Below are positions 1-6,533 of a stretch of 64,000 nucleotides of DNA, one piece after another. Numbering within the stretch: position 1 is the stretch's first letter; each line of letters opens with the position of its first letter. Source of the DNA: Anaerolineales bacterium (GTDB taxonomy: Bacteria > Chloroflexota > Anaerolineae > Aggregatilineales > UBA2796); contig JABTTZ010000002.1 in NCBI GenBank assembly GCA_015075625.1, positions 1,178,001-1,242,000 on the forward strand, read 5' to 3'. The notes below the pieces were generated by a model. It made no database searches. It had not been told where the DNA came from and saw nothing but the letters and a program-made list of their open reading frames with translations. The position numbers and the translations under genes are program-made.

Positions 1-129
1 ACCCGGATGAAAATACGCAGTATCACTGAATCTCTTGGAGTAAGGGAATCAGAGGTATTGCGCAGTGCTATCATGTTTTTTTTGGATGAGTATTTTACTA
101 AAAGTAACGAATCTGGATCAGAAAAATGA
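1..129 (+). CDS. Partial small ribbon-helix-helix-like protein (5' end cut)
   Basis: The frame is open from the first base and stops at 127-129, giving 42 visible residues; the true start is outside the window or is the ATG at 7. The visible part includes SLGVRESEVLRSAI followed by FFLDEYF, which resembles the helix-turn-helix half of CopG/Arc ribbon-helix-helix proteins (a 'GVSESEVIREAI' type pattern). Proteins of this kind usually bind DNA as dimers and repress plasmid or toxin-antitoxin operons. Its stop overlaps the next start as ATGA, so the two are probably translated together. The family call rests on one short motif and is tentative. Confidence 0.45.
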   Translation, partial: TRMKIRSITESLGVRESEVLRSAIMFFLDEYFTKSNESGSEK

Positions 130-224
130 ACCACCTGCGGCACTCATTGAAACGCATCTATTGGACTCTGATTGCCGCACTGCTGACCGCGCTAGTGCTT
201 ATTCTCGCTGTGCTGTGGATGTGA
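126..224 (+). CDS. Tiny single-span membrane protein (32 aa)
   Basis: The ATG at 126 overlaps the previous stop (ATGA), a usual sign of translational coupling. The protein has a short basic N-terminus (MNHLRHSLKR) followed by about 20 hydrophobic residues rich in Leu, Ala and Val, so it should be a single-span inner-membrane peptide with its N-terminus inside. No family is recognised. Similar one-helix peptides recur at 1103 and 1974 in this element. They could be holin-like, toxin-like or accessory plasmid membrane peptides, but nothing in the sequence decides this. Confidence 0.45.
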   Translation: MNHLRHSLKRIYWTLIAALLTALVLILAVLWM

Positions 225-231
225 GTCGACA

Positions 232-272
232 CCAGCCCACAAGCCTCACGGGTGAGGGGGTTTGTGGGCTGG
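232..272 (+). terminator. Strong hairpin after the 32-aa gene
   Basis: An 11-bp perfect stem (CCAGCCCACAA with TTGTGGGCTGG) encloses a second 6-bp stem (CCTCAC with GTGAGG). It sits 7 bases after a stop codon and before the ribosome-binding site of the next gene. There is no U-run after it, so it may be a processing or stability element instead of a terminator. A related hairpin lies at 641-697. Confidence 0.5.
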
Positions 273-298
273 CATGGATTCATAAAGGAAAGAGGGAA

Positions 299-481
299 AT
301 GGCTACGAAAACTAAGGAATTGAACCGAACAATGCTGCGATTAGGGCAGGAATATGCCGAGCGCTGGGGACATGACTGGCGTTATCAGGGCGCCGAGATC
401 GTCTATTTCAAAGGACACTTCATGATCGTCAAAGGGACGGAAACACTCGCCACGAACCGCAGCGCGGATGTTCTGCACTGA
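299..481 (+). CDS. Small protein of unknown function (60 aa)
   Basis: The ATG at 299 follows a purine-rich ribosome-binding stretch (AAAGGAAAGAGGG). The upstream in-frame extension runs through the hairpin at 232-272 and is unlikely to be coding. The protein is charged, with an N-terminal helix (KELNRTMLRLGQEYAERWG) and a likely beta hairpin (IVYFKGHFMIVKG). No family is recognised. Its 3' end overlaps a helix-turn-helix-like reading frame by a few bases, and the two may once have been one gene. Confidence 0.5.
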   Translation: MATKTKELNRTMLRLGQEYAERWGHDWRYQGAEIVYFKGHFMIVKGTETLATNRSADVLH

Positions 482-639
482 TTGAGGAATATGGCTCAAT
501 TCGCCAAGCGGCGTTGGTCTTGAACGTCGCAGACAACACAGTGAAAGACTTCATGAAAAGGCGCGGGCTACGGGTCGTTTACAGGCGCGTGGCAACCGTG
601 CAACGGGGTGAAGGAATGATTCCCGGTGAGGACAAATGA
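478..639 (+). CDS. Helix-turn-helix-like frame without a standard start
   Basis: From about 478 to the stop at 637-639 the frame reads as a convincing helix-turn-helix: LIEEYGSIRQAALVLNVADN then TVKDFMKRRGLRV, like small DNA-binding domains that start with a 'YGSxRxAA' helix. There is no ATG, GTG or TTG in frame between the upstream stop at 373-375 and the motif, and only a CTG at 478 touches the previous gene's stop. Either it starts at CTG by coupling, or a frameshift near 475-481 split one longer gene (299-639). The helix-turn-helix reading is seen in the sequence; the rest is inference. Confidence 0.35.
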   Translation: MIEEYGSIRQAALVLNVADNTVKDFMKRRGLRVVYRRVATVQRGEGMIPGEDK

Positions 640-640
640 G

Positions 641-697
641 CCGCCACAAGCCCGCAAAACGAAGTTAGGGTGAGGGCGTTTTGTGGGCTTGCGGGGG
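641..697 (+). repeat. Long imperfect hairpin related to the one at 232
   Basis: Two ~21-base arms (641-661 and 677-697) pair with only a few mismatches around a GTTAGGGTGAGGG loop. The arms share the ACAAGCCC / GGGCTT.. theme and the GGTGAGGG loop with the hairpin at 232-272. It lies 1 base after the helix-turn-helix frame, so it is a terminator-like or processing element repeated within the mobile element. Confidence 0.45.
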
Positions 698-715
698 CGC
701 ATTTGAGGGATAACC

Positions 716-907
716 GTGACGGGCAACCTTAACAAATCAGGCATAGTCAAAGCACACCTACGGGGCAATGGGCTACTTCTTGAACTGAATTACTGGCAAG
801 GATCGCGGCGAGGACAACCCGATAGCACCCCACTAGTCGGTCATCATGTGAAAGGGAAAGCAGATTATGAACCAAGAGTTACCCGATACAACCGAAAAGG
901 AAATTGA
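716..907 (+). CDS. Possible small ORF (63 aa)
   Basis: A GTG at 716 follows GAGGGA at good spacing. The product is basic with no recognised motif (starts MTGNLNKSGIVKAHLRGNG). It overlaps the better-supported gene at 867 by 41 bases, which argues against it being real. Listed because the start signal is good and the space is otherwise empty. Confidence 0.25.
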   Translation: MTGNLNKSGIVKAHLRGNGLLLELNYWQGSRRGQPDSTPLVGHHVKGKADYEPRVTRYNRKGN

Positions 908-1106
908 GGAGGCGATGCCTGACACTGAGATTCATTTAGAATGGGAGTATCGGGGCTACACCTTCACACAACACTACGAGGAAGGCGATCCAGTCCATAC
1001 GCCCCCATCCGCCCGGCGGCGAGCGGCGGCGGCGGCGGCGTCCATTGCCGATCAATATGGACTTGTGTTATTTCGCCCGCCGCGCCGGAATGGACGCGAG
1101 GAATGA
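867..1106 (+). CDS. Small acidic protein of unknown function (79 aa)
   Basis: The ATG at 867 follows a GAAAGGGAAA ribosome-binding stretch. The N-terminal half is acidic (TTEKEIEEAMPDTEIHLEWE); the C-terminal half has an alanine run encoded by a GCG-rich tract (1019-1040) and ends in a basic tail. It overlaps the next gene as ATGA at 1103. No family is recognised. Its position in a chain of coupled small genes suggests it belongs to the element's own operon. Confidence 0.5.
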   Translation: MNQELPDTTEKEIEEAMPDTEIHLEWEYRGYTFTQHYEEGDPVHTPPSARRRAAAAAASIADQYGLVLFRPPRRNGREE

Positions 1107-1282
1107 TATTACCACAAATCATACTAACTCCGCTCATTGTCAGCCTAGGTATTACGCTTGGACTAATAATCGTCTCACGCATTTTCTCGGTATTCAGAAA
1201 GGCGTTCAGCGAGATGCCTAAGCGTGATCACTGGTTCACCGAAGACGGTGATGGGGGAGATCGATCTTCCGATAGAGATTGA
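1103..1282 (+). CDS. Small single-span membrane protein (59 aa)
   Basis: The ATG at 1103 overlaps the previous stop (ATGA). The protein begins with about 25 hydrophobic residues (MILPQIILTPLIVSLGITLG onward), followed by a basic stretch (SRIFSVFRKAF) and an acidic, Asp/Gly-rich tail. This is the layout of a one-helix membrane protein with a cytoplasmic tail. No family is recognised. It is the second of three tiny membrane genes in the element. Confidence 0.5.
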   Translation: MILPQIILTPLIVSLGITLGLIIVSRIFSVFRKAFSEMPKRDHWFTEDGDGGDRSSDRD

Positions 1283-1382
1283 TTTCGGAGAGGAAAAACC
1301 CAAACGGACGCAATGGCAACTTGTCAACAGAGCGTCACTTCAGGCAAGAAGACCGCTTTCATTTCCCTGTGAATTGGGTTAG
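1251..1382 (+). CDS. Possible small cytoplasmic ORF (43 aa)
   Basis: An ATG at 1251 opens a 43-residue frame whose start is MGEIDLPIEIDFGEEKPKRT. It overlaps the end of the previous gene by 32 bases in another frame and stops 8 bases before the exonuclease start. The composition looks coding (an acidic head, then Lys/Arg and polar residues), but the ribosome-binding site is weak and no family is recognised. A TTG-started frame over the same bases (1279-1488) runs into the exonuclease gene and is less likely. Confidence 0.35.
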   Translation: MGEIDLPIEIDFGEEKPKRTQWQLVNRASLQARRPLSFPCELG

Positions 1383-1390
1383 GAGGATTG

Positions 1391-1948
1391 ATGTCACTGG
1401 AAAGTTTGAAACTCTTGTGGGATGCACAAAATTTCGTCGTTCTGGACACAGAGACGACGGGGTTGGGTTGGGGTGCAGAAATTGTTGAGATCGCAATCAT
1501 AGACTACCGGGGAAACATCCTCCTCAATGGCCGTATACGCCCACAGAACGGAATCCCTGAGGACGCCGCACGAATTCACGGAATCAGGGATAAGGATGTC
1601 TCTGATTGCCCGTCGTGGCAGAAAATTTGTGGTGAGGTGAAGGACGCGCTGATAGATCGCGATGTGATCATTTACAACGCCAAATACGATGTAGAGATGC
1701 TGCAATCCTCCGATATGGTCTGCGGACTCAAAAACGGGTGGATCAGCATAGCGCACTATGAATGTGCGATGTTGGGATACGCAGAATTCAGAGGCGATTG
1801 GAACCACTATCACCGAAATTATCGATGGCACAAGCTGACTGAGGCAATAAGCCAGATGGGATTGCCACCGATCCACGCCCATTCCGCGCTTGGCGATTGC
1901 CAGATGACCCTCTCGCTCATGAACCATATTTTCGGAGATCACTCATGA
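1391..1948 (+). CDS. DnaQ-like 3'-5' exonuclease (DEDDh)
   Basis: A 185-residue protein with all three motifs of the DnaQ/RNase T exonuclease fold: ExoI VVLDTETTGLG near residue 17, ExoII IIYNAKYDVEML near residue 94, and ExoIII HSALGDCQMT near residue 166, giving the DEDDh set. It should remove nucleotides from 3' DNA ends with two metal ions, in proofreading, repair or processing of the element's DNA. The ATG at 1391 is chosen over an in-frame TTG one codon earlier because AGGAGG lies just upstream. It is a single-domain, stand-alone exonuclease of the length seen on plasmids and phages. Its place directly before small element genes suggests replication or maintenance of the element and not chromosomal proofreading. 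Confidence 0.85.
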   Translation: MSLESLKLLWDAQNFVVLDTETTGLGWGAEIVEIAIIDYRGNILLNGRIRPQNGIPEDAARIHGIRDKDVSDCPSWQKICGEVKDALIDRDVIIYNAKYDVEMLQSSDMVCGLKNGWISIAHYECAMLGYAEFRGDWNHYHRNYRWHKLTEAISQMGLPPIHAHSALGDCQMTLSLMNHIFGDHS

Positions 1949-1973
1949 AACCCCAAGAGCTGATGCTACATCG

Positions 1974-2051
1974 ATGCTCACCTTAATCGTATGGTGGATC
2001 GGCTTGAACGTCTTTTTGTTGGTTTGGTTCTGGACAGTATCAGATCGTTGA
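1974..2051 (+). CDS. Micro-ORF: 25-aa hydrophobic peptide
   Basis: The ATG at 1974 starts a 25-residue peptide (MLTLIVWWIGLNVFLLVWFW, then TVSDR) that is almost entirely one Trp-rich membrane helix with a polar end. There is no strong ribosome-binding site. It lies between the exonuclease and the gene at 2063, out of frame with both. The composition is unlikely to be chance, and it matches the other one-helix peptides of the element. Function unknown. Confidence 0.4.
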   Translation: MLTLIVWWIGLNVFLLVWFWTVSDR

Positions 2052-2062
2052 ATGGAGGAAAT

Positions 2063-2362
2063 ATGGCAATCGAAATTCTTTTACTACCCACATTTCGGAA
2101 AATGTCGCATCACGAAACCATCACGGCGACACTCGATCCGGTGCTTGACGAACGTTTTCAAGAGTCTATCCAAATTCGGGCAACCGAACTGAGTGATCGG
2201 CTTGAATCCGGGTGGCAGATCATCCATACCTCCCAATGTATGGATGCCACATCGGTGAACGTTGTATTTGTCCTGTATCGTGCGGATGCAAGCCTTGAAC
2301 TGGACGAAGTTCTTTTGCTGAACAGGGTATCGGAGATGGCAACATTGGAGGAGGAAATATGA
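2063..2362 (+). CDS. Small conserved-looking protein of unknown function (99 aa)
   Basis: The ATG at 2063 is preceded by TGGAGG at good spacing; an in-frame GTG at 1991 would overlap the micro-ORF and is less likely. The protein starts MAIEILLLPTFRKM and has mixed alpha/beta character with a central RATELSDRLESGWQIIHTS segment, ending in a Leu/Glu-rich helix. No domain is recognised. Its stop overlaps the start of the next gene (ATGA), so both are expected from one message. Confidence 0.55.
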   Translation: MAIEILLLPTFRKMSHHETITATLDPVLDERFQESIQIRATELSDRLESGWQIIHTSQCMDATSVNVVFVLYRADASLELDEVLLLNRVSEMATLEEEI

Positions 2363-2493
2363 ACCATACCCGCTGCCCGCGTTGTGGGAAGTTTTCCCGC
2401 AACTTGGATGTTCATCACGATCCGCCCCGATCTGCGGGCGGCGCGGGGGACAACGCACCGCCGCAAACGAGGCGAATTGGCGACGAAATCTGA
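2359..2493 (+). CDS. Short zinc-ribbon-like peptide (44 aa)
   Basis: The ATG at 2359 overlaps the previous stop and follows GGAGGAGGAAAT, a strong ribosome-binding site inside the upstream gene. It encodes CPRCGKF at residues 6-12 and a His pair (VHH) near residue 18, enough for one small zinc-binding knuckle, followed by a disordered Gly/Pro/Arg tail. Such peptides are usually nucleic-acid binding or partner-binding. Function is otherwise unknown. Confidence 0.45.
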   Translation: MNHTRCPRCGKFSRNLDVHHDPPRSAGGAGDNAPPQTRRIGDEI

Positions 2494-2580
2494 AACAATT
2501 CCGCGCCCAAAAACAACAAACTGAAAACTAGCACAGAACAACCGCCCGGTGCGCAAACGCCGGGCAACCAAGGAAACACT

Positions 2581-3951
2581 ATGACTGATTATACCACATC
2601 ATCAAATCCCGACGGGGAGTTACCCCTCGCAGATGAACGTGCTGTGAGCAGCCTCTTAGGATTTGTGGACTCCTACCCAGAAGATTTATACGTAAAAGTG
2701 TACCCCCGGCGCTTGCGCGATCTTATTCGGGGGATCGTCGCCACCGAACGGGCGAAGGGACATAGGAAATTCAAGGTGACGCGGGCAATGATCGCAGCGT
2801 TGGTTCTCTTGGGTTTTCGTGCCGACAAAAACGGCGAGTGTCACCCGGGATCGTGGACAAGCGCGGCAGAGGTGGGACTTGCCAGCGCGTCGGGCAGCCG
2901 CTACATGTATAAGCGCCTGAGAAGCGCTGGACTGGTATCTTGGGATTTTGACCACAACAAACGGAGTCGGCGCTTTCACGTTCCCCGAAATATCTTTGTT
3001 TTCGGGGTTGATTCTTACCGCGATCAAAACTTCGCTACAGGATCAGATCAAAACTTCGCTACAGGGTCACGACAAAACTTCGACGCAAACAAGAGTCATG
3101 GATTCAAGAACAAGAGTCATGAAGATGTGAACCCAACCAACCATGCGCGTAGCGCACTCCCTGTAGAAACCAATGCAGAAATTCAATCCCAAACCTACAC
3201 CCGCACGCAGGAAGTCTTATATCGCAAACTGAGACAGATCGGCGTCACCAATAAAGAATCGGCGATCATCGCCGTCCAGTACCACCCCCAAACCATCGAG
3301 TCAGCGATCACCGACGCAAACAGACTCGATCAGCAGGGCAAAATCAAATCATCAGTGGGCGCGTGGGTGCGGGCGACGGTTGCCCGCCGCGCCGGGGGTC
3401 AGCCGTTGTGGTATGACCTTGCTGGGCAATCCGCCGCCCGTCAACTGATGCAACTCATCCCCCTCACATCCCCTTCAACACCCTCTCTCACGACGCCCCC
3501 CGCGCCGCAATCAATGCACCCCTCAAGCGCAACCCCATCAAAATCCTCATCAGACCCCCTCATGAGCGCCCGCTACAAAGTGTTCGTTTCACTCAAACAA
3601 GCCGGAGTCCGTGCCACAGAAGCCGACCTTATCGCTCAACAGTGGACGCCTGAGGATGTGACTCAGGTGATCAACGAATCGGAGCGCGGGCAGGTCGCCA
3701 ACCGGGGCGCGTGGATTCGGCGCGTCCTGGAGCGCCGTTCGGGTCGTGAGATCGCCTACCCCTCGCCGTCCGAAATCATGAGACGACAGGCGGTGTTGGT
3801 GTCGATTGCAGACATGCCCACGCCCAACCCCTACCTCGCCAACCCGTATGACCGCTATGAGGCTGACGAGGACGATCAAGCCGAACGCCGGGCGATGCTC
3901 TTATGGGCAAACGGATTCGGTGAGCAGCCGGGCATGGACGCTGCGGACTAA
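2581..3951 (+). CDS. Plasmid/phage-type replication or DNA-binding protein with winged helix
   Basis: A 456-residue protein. Residues ~55-140 (from KFKVTRAMIAALVLLGF to the basic KRSRRFHVPRN) look like a winged helix-turn-helix. A short repeat (QNFATGS, DQNFATGS, RQNF) follows near residue 147. Two copies of a ~60-residue helical module then occupy ~214-276 and ~331-395; both have an aliphatic 'LxQxGV' start and a GAWVRATVARR / GAWIRRVLERR end. This layout is common in replication-associated helix-turn-helix proteins of plasmids and prophages, so I infer a role in starting element replication. The DNA between the modules is Pro/Ser/Thr-rich linker. The start at 2581 follows AAGGAAACACT. A GCCCGG/CCGGGC hairpin (2544-2565) lies 15 bases upstream and might be a control site. 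The replication role is inference from layout and neighbours. Confidence 0.55.
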   Translation: MTDYTTSSNPDGELPLADERAVSSLLGFVDSYPEDLYVKVYPRRLRDLIRGIVATERAKGHRKFKVTRAMIAALVLLGFRADKNGECHPGSWTSAAEVGLASASGSRYMYKRLRSAGLVSWDFDHNKRSRRFHVPRNIFVFGVDSYRDQNFATGSDQNFATGSRQNFDANKSHGFKNKSHEDVNPTNHARSALPVETNAEIQSQTYTRTQEVLYRKLRQIGVTNKESAIIAVQYHPQTIESAITDANRLDQQGKIKSSVGAWVRATVARRAGGQPLWYDLAGQSAARQLMQLIPLTSPSTPSLTTPPAPQSMHPSSATPSKSSSDPLMSARYKVFVSLKQAGVRATEADLIAQQWTPEDVTQVINESERGQVANRGAWIRRVLERRSGREIAYPSPSEIMRRQAVLVSIADMPTPNPYLANPYDRYEADEDDQAERRAMLLWANGFGEQPGMDAAD

Positions 3952-4010
3952 ACAAACGAGGGACGTATGAAAGGGATCAACCCGGTCACTCTACGCCTTA
4001 TGGCGCGGCG

Positions 4011-4050
4011 TGTCACAGATTGTCGGATAGTGTCACAGGATATGACAGGA
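4011..4050 (+). repeat. Four 10-bp phased repeats before parM (candidate parC/operator)
   Basis: Four consecutive 10-base units begin at 4011, 4021, 4031 and 4041: TGTCACAGAT, TGTCGGATAG, TGTCACAGGA, TATGACAGGA. Three start TGTC, and the spacing is one DNA turn. They end within the ribosome-binding region of the parM start chosen here (4060). ParR proteins bind short direct repeats upstream of parM in known ParMRC systems. The same bases can also be read as coding if parM starts at 3967. Confidence 0.45.
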
Positions 4051-4059
4051 GTAATCGAA

Positions 4060-5088
4060 ATGGGCAAGAAACAGACGGCAGCCAGAACCCTTCCCCATCC
4101 TACCGAAATTCAGGCTATCAGCCTTGATCTCGGAAATGGGTATTGCAACCTCATGGCAGATGGGGGCATATCAGCGGATTGGCGCTCCGTTCAGGGGCGG
4201 CTATCAGACGCCACTCGCTTCAACGATCTCCCATTTGATGACGTGATCAATATCAGCGGCGTATGGTGGGCGTTCGGAGCGGGGGCTTATACCTACGCTG
4301 CACGCTCCCTAGAAGACTTCCCCGCCACGAATCGTTACTTCAGCGAATGGTACAAGCGCCTCTTCACCTATGCTCTTCATCGCGCCTATGGGGTGCGGCT
4401 AGGCGAGGGCATTTTCTACCCCCGCGTGGTTTTGTCGATCCCGGCGGGCATTTTTGCCAATGAAGATGTCGTGCAGCGGGTTAAGGAATCCCTTGCGGGC
4501 GATTACCAGATCGGTACGACGCGGGGATCGGAACTCAGAGTAAAAATCGAAGATGGGAATCTCCAAATCATCCCAGAGGGTGCGGGGTCATACATTGCCA
4601 CTGCAACCCAAAATCAGATCGTGCAATCGGGATTGTGGTACGTGGGGGATGGGGGCTACCTCACTTTTGACGTGATCGCCTTTCGTGACGGCGACTACGC
4701 ACCAGATTTGTCGGTGAGCGACGCGGCGGCGGGAATGCGATATGTTGCAGCGGCGGTTTCGCGCAAGCTGCACGCGGCGGCGGGTAACGAGGTTCGCCCA
4801 GAAGACATTGATCCCTACCTCACCTGCGACGCGATCACTATCAACGGACGGGCATATCCCATCGGCGAACACCGGGCGACGGCGATCTGCCAATTGGTAG
4901 AACGAGTCGCCGGATTCATCACCCGTAGCATGTCCGGGCAAAACTTGACAGGGATCATCCTTACAGGCGGTGGTGCTGAGGTCTTGCGAACGGGCTTGGA
5001 GCAAGCCTTAGTACCCCTCACGGTGATCGTCGCCCCAAACCCACGCCGTGCCAACGTCTTGGGCGGTTTCGCCTTGATCGGAGGCTGA
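4060..5088 (+). CDS. parM: ParM-like actin-family ATPase (plasmid segregation)
   Basis: The chosen start at 4060 gives 342 residues, usual for ParM/Alp proteins. Actin-fold signatures are present: phosphate-1 loop ISLDLGNGYCNLM near residue 20, phosphate-2 loop YVGDGGYLTFDVIAF near 195, and the adenosine motif GIILTGGGAEVL near 300. Actin-like ATPases of this type form filaments that push plasmid copies apart, linked to DNA through ParR bound at parC. AGGAG lies 8 bases before the ATG at 4060. An in-frame ATG at 3967 also has a GAGGGA site but would add 31 residues encoded by the phased repeats. The next gene down is ParR-like, as in the parMR order. Distant relatives include archaeal/phage actin homologues; the segregation role rests on the pair. 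Confidence 0.75.
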   Translation: MGKKQTAARTLPHPTEIQAISLDLGNGYCNLMADGGISADWRSVQGRLSDATRFNDLPFDDVINISGVWWAFGAGAYTYAARSLEDFPATNRYFSEWYKRLFTYALHRAYGVRLGEGIFYPRVVLSIPAGIFANEDVVQRVKESLAGDYQIGTTRGSELRVKIEDGNLQIIPEGAGSYIATATQNQIVQSGLWYVGDGGYLTFDVIAFRDGDYAPDLSVSDAAAGMRYVAAAVSRKLHAAAGNEVRPEDIDPYLTCDAITINGRAYPIGEHRATAICQLVERVAGFITRSMSGQNLTGIILTGGGAEVLRTGLEQALVPLTVIVAPNPRRANVLGGFALIGG

Positions 5089-5137
5089 TCATGATCCAGA
5101 CAGAAGTTCGGACACCACGATGGACGAGGAGGTAATG

Positions 5138-5395
5138 ATGCTGAAACATTTTGGAGTCTATCTGAAAGATGAGGTAGACGCGGACTTGATTAAGTACCTC
5201 GCAGCGGCGGCGAAAGCTAACCGCGTCGGCGAAACCATCCGAGCAGCATTGCGGGCATACATGGGCGGGCAACGGGCGGCGGTAATCTCCCCAACGGTGA
5301 ACGCCGCCACCCCCGCTCCGGCGATGATCGCACCACCGTTGCCCGCGAGCGGCGAGGATGTGGTGAGTAAAGCGAAACGAGCGTTTTTCAAGTAA
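5138..5395 (+). CDS. parR: ParR-like ribbon-helix-helix adaptor (85 aa)
   Basis: The protein is small, with an N-terminal DNA-binding-like part (MLKHFGVYLKDEVDADLIKY then AAAAKANRVGETIRAALRAY), which reads as a ribbon-helix-helix or short helical domain, and a Pro/Ala-rich linker ending in a basic tail (VVSKAKRAFFK). ParR adaptors have this layout: a DNA-binding N-terminus and a flexible C-terminus that contacts the ParM filament. GAGGAGG lies 5 bases before the ATG at 5138, which decides the start; ATG 5135 would be too close. It follows parM by 49 bases, which hold a 14-codon leader frame (5091-5135). Assignment is by position and layout; sequence similarity to named ParR proteins was not tested. 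Confidence 0.55.
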   Translation: MLKHFGVYLKDEVDADLIKYLAAAAKANRVGETIRAALRAYMGGQRAAVISPTVNAATPAPAMIAPPLPASGEDVVSKAKRAFFK

Positions 5396-5398
5396 GCC

Positions 5399-6337
5399 AT
5401 GCTCACCCTCCAAACGGCGGTAGACGAATTTCAGGTGGCGAACGCAGCGGATGGGTTAAAGACCGCCACCATTGCATGGTATCGCGTTCGTCTCTCAAAA
5501 TTCGTATCGCATGTGGGAGGTGATTTTCACATTCAGGAGGTGACAACAAGCATGATAAGGGAATGGATCATCGTCTTGCGCGGGCGGGAAAAACTCTCAG
5601 CCGGGCATGGGTCGGGGCAAGTGAAAATTCATACCTTGCACGGTTATATGAGAGCATTGCGCCGCTTTTGGCGGTGGGCATGTTTGGAATATGACATTGC
5701 CCAGAACCCGATGGATCGGGTGAGGCTGCCCCAACGTCCGCGCCCTGAACCAAAAGCAATCTCTCTGGATGACTTACGGGCGATTTTCAATGCCTGCGAT
5801 GACAGTCCAGAAGGTCTCCGTGACCGGGCGCTCATCGCCTTTCTGTGCGATACAGGCTGCCGAGCGGGTGGGCTGCTGGGACTCACCGTTGAGGATTGCG
5901 ATCTGCAACACCTACGGGCGCGGGTTGTAGAGAAAGGGGATCGCCCCCGCATCGTGCCGTTCAGCACGTTCACCGCTTACCACCTCATCAAGTGGTTTGA
6001 GATGCGCCCTGCTGGAGGCGCTGTATTTTGCAGCCTGAAAAAGCGTCGGGGGCAGCCCCTAAGCTATTCGGGTCTTGCAAAGATTCTAGGACGGCTCAAA
6101 GAAAAGGCGGGTGTACAGGGGCGTGTAAACCCACACAGTTTCCGGCATGGGTTTGCCCGCGAATATGTGAGGAATGGGGGTGATCTGTCCTCATTGAGTA
6201 GGTTATTGGGGCATAGCGGGATTGGTGTCACAGCGGACTATTACGCGGTGTTCACCGAACCTGAACTTGCCGAATTCCATGCCAAATTTAGCCCGATAAG
6301 GAGTCTCAGTGAACACCATAGACCAGATAGCCCTTGA
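5399..6337 (+). CDS. Tyrosine recombinase/integrase (XerC/D-like)
   Basis: A 312-residue tyrosine recombinase. The N-terminal SAM-like core-binding domain (residues ~1-105) ends in RRFWRWACLEYDIAQNPMDR. The catalytic domain carries Arg155 (DTGCRAGGLL), Lys179 (VVEKGDRPR), His246 and Arg249 (HSFRH), His272 (LLGHS) and the nucleophile Tyr281 (ADYYAVF), so the active site is complete. It cuts and joins DNA through a covalent 3'-phosphotyrosine. It starts 3 bases after parR, so it may be co-transcribed with it. It lies about 440 bases from a tRNA-Cys gene, a common target of such enzymes, and probably integrates or resolves the element. A plasmid-dimer resolvase role is the alternative. Confidence 0.9.
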   Translation: MLTLQTAVDEFQVANAADGLKTATIAWYRVRLSKFVSHVGGDFHIQEVTTSMIREWIIVLRGREKLSAGHGSGQVKIHTLHGYMRALRRFWRWACLEYDIAQNPMDRVRLPQRPRPEPKAISLDDLRAIFNACDDSPEGLRDRALIAFLCDTGCRAGGLLGLTVEDCDLQHLRARVVEKGDRPRIVPFSTFTAYHLIKWFEMRPAGGAVFCSLKKRRGQPLSYSGLAKILGRLKEKAGVQGRVNPHSFRHGFAREYVRNGGDLSSLSRLLGHSGIGVTADYYAVFTEPELAEFHAKFSPIRSLSEHHRPDSP

Positions 6338-6533
6338 GTCTGATCATGAGGTAATCCTCAAATTGATCACCGAGGCGGAACGTCAGGACGGCTTACCCGT
6401 CGCCTTGATCATCGAGGATGGTGAGGTAAAGGTGGGGGTGATGAACTTCATTCCCGATAAGGAAGACTGGTTCACCACCCCGATACCATTGGAGGACTGG
6501 ATTGACAAAGAGCAGAAGGGAAGAAGAAAATGA
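6309..6533 (+). CDS. Small protein of unknown function (74 aa)
   Basis: A GTG at 6309 follows AGGAG (6300-6304) and overlaps the integrase 3' end by 29 bases. The product is acidic, with an N-terminal helix (DHEVILKLITEAERQDG) and a compact beta region (VALIIEDGEVKVGVMNFIP). It ends with a charged tail and overlaps the next gene by ATGA. No family is recognised. It probably belongs to the same transcript as the integrase. Confidence 0.5.
   Translation: MNTIDQIALESDHEVILKLITEAERQDGLPVALIIEDGEVKVGVMNFIPDKEDWFTTPIPLEDWIDKEQKGRRK

Noticed and set aside
4011-4050. CRISPR-like or tandem-repeat reading of the phased units
   Set aside because: Ten-base units with no spacers and no cas genes cannot be a CRISPR array.
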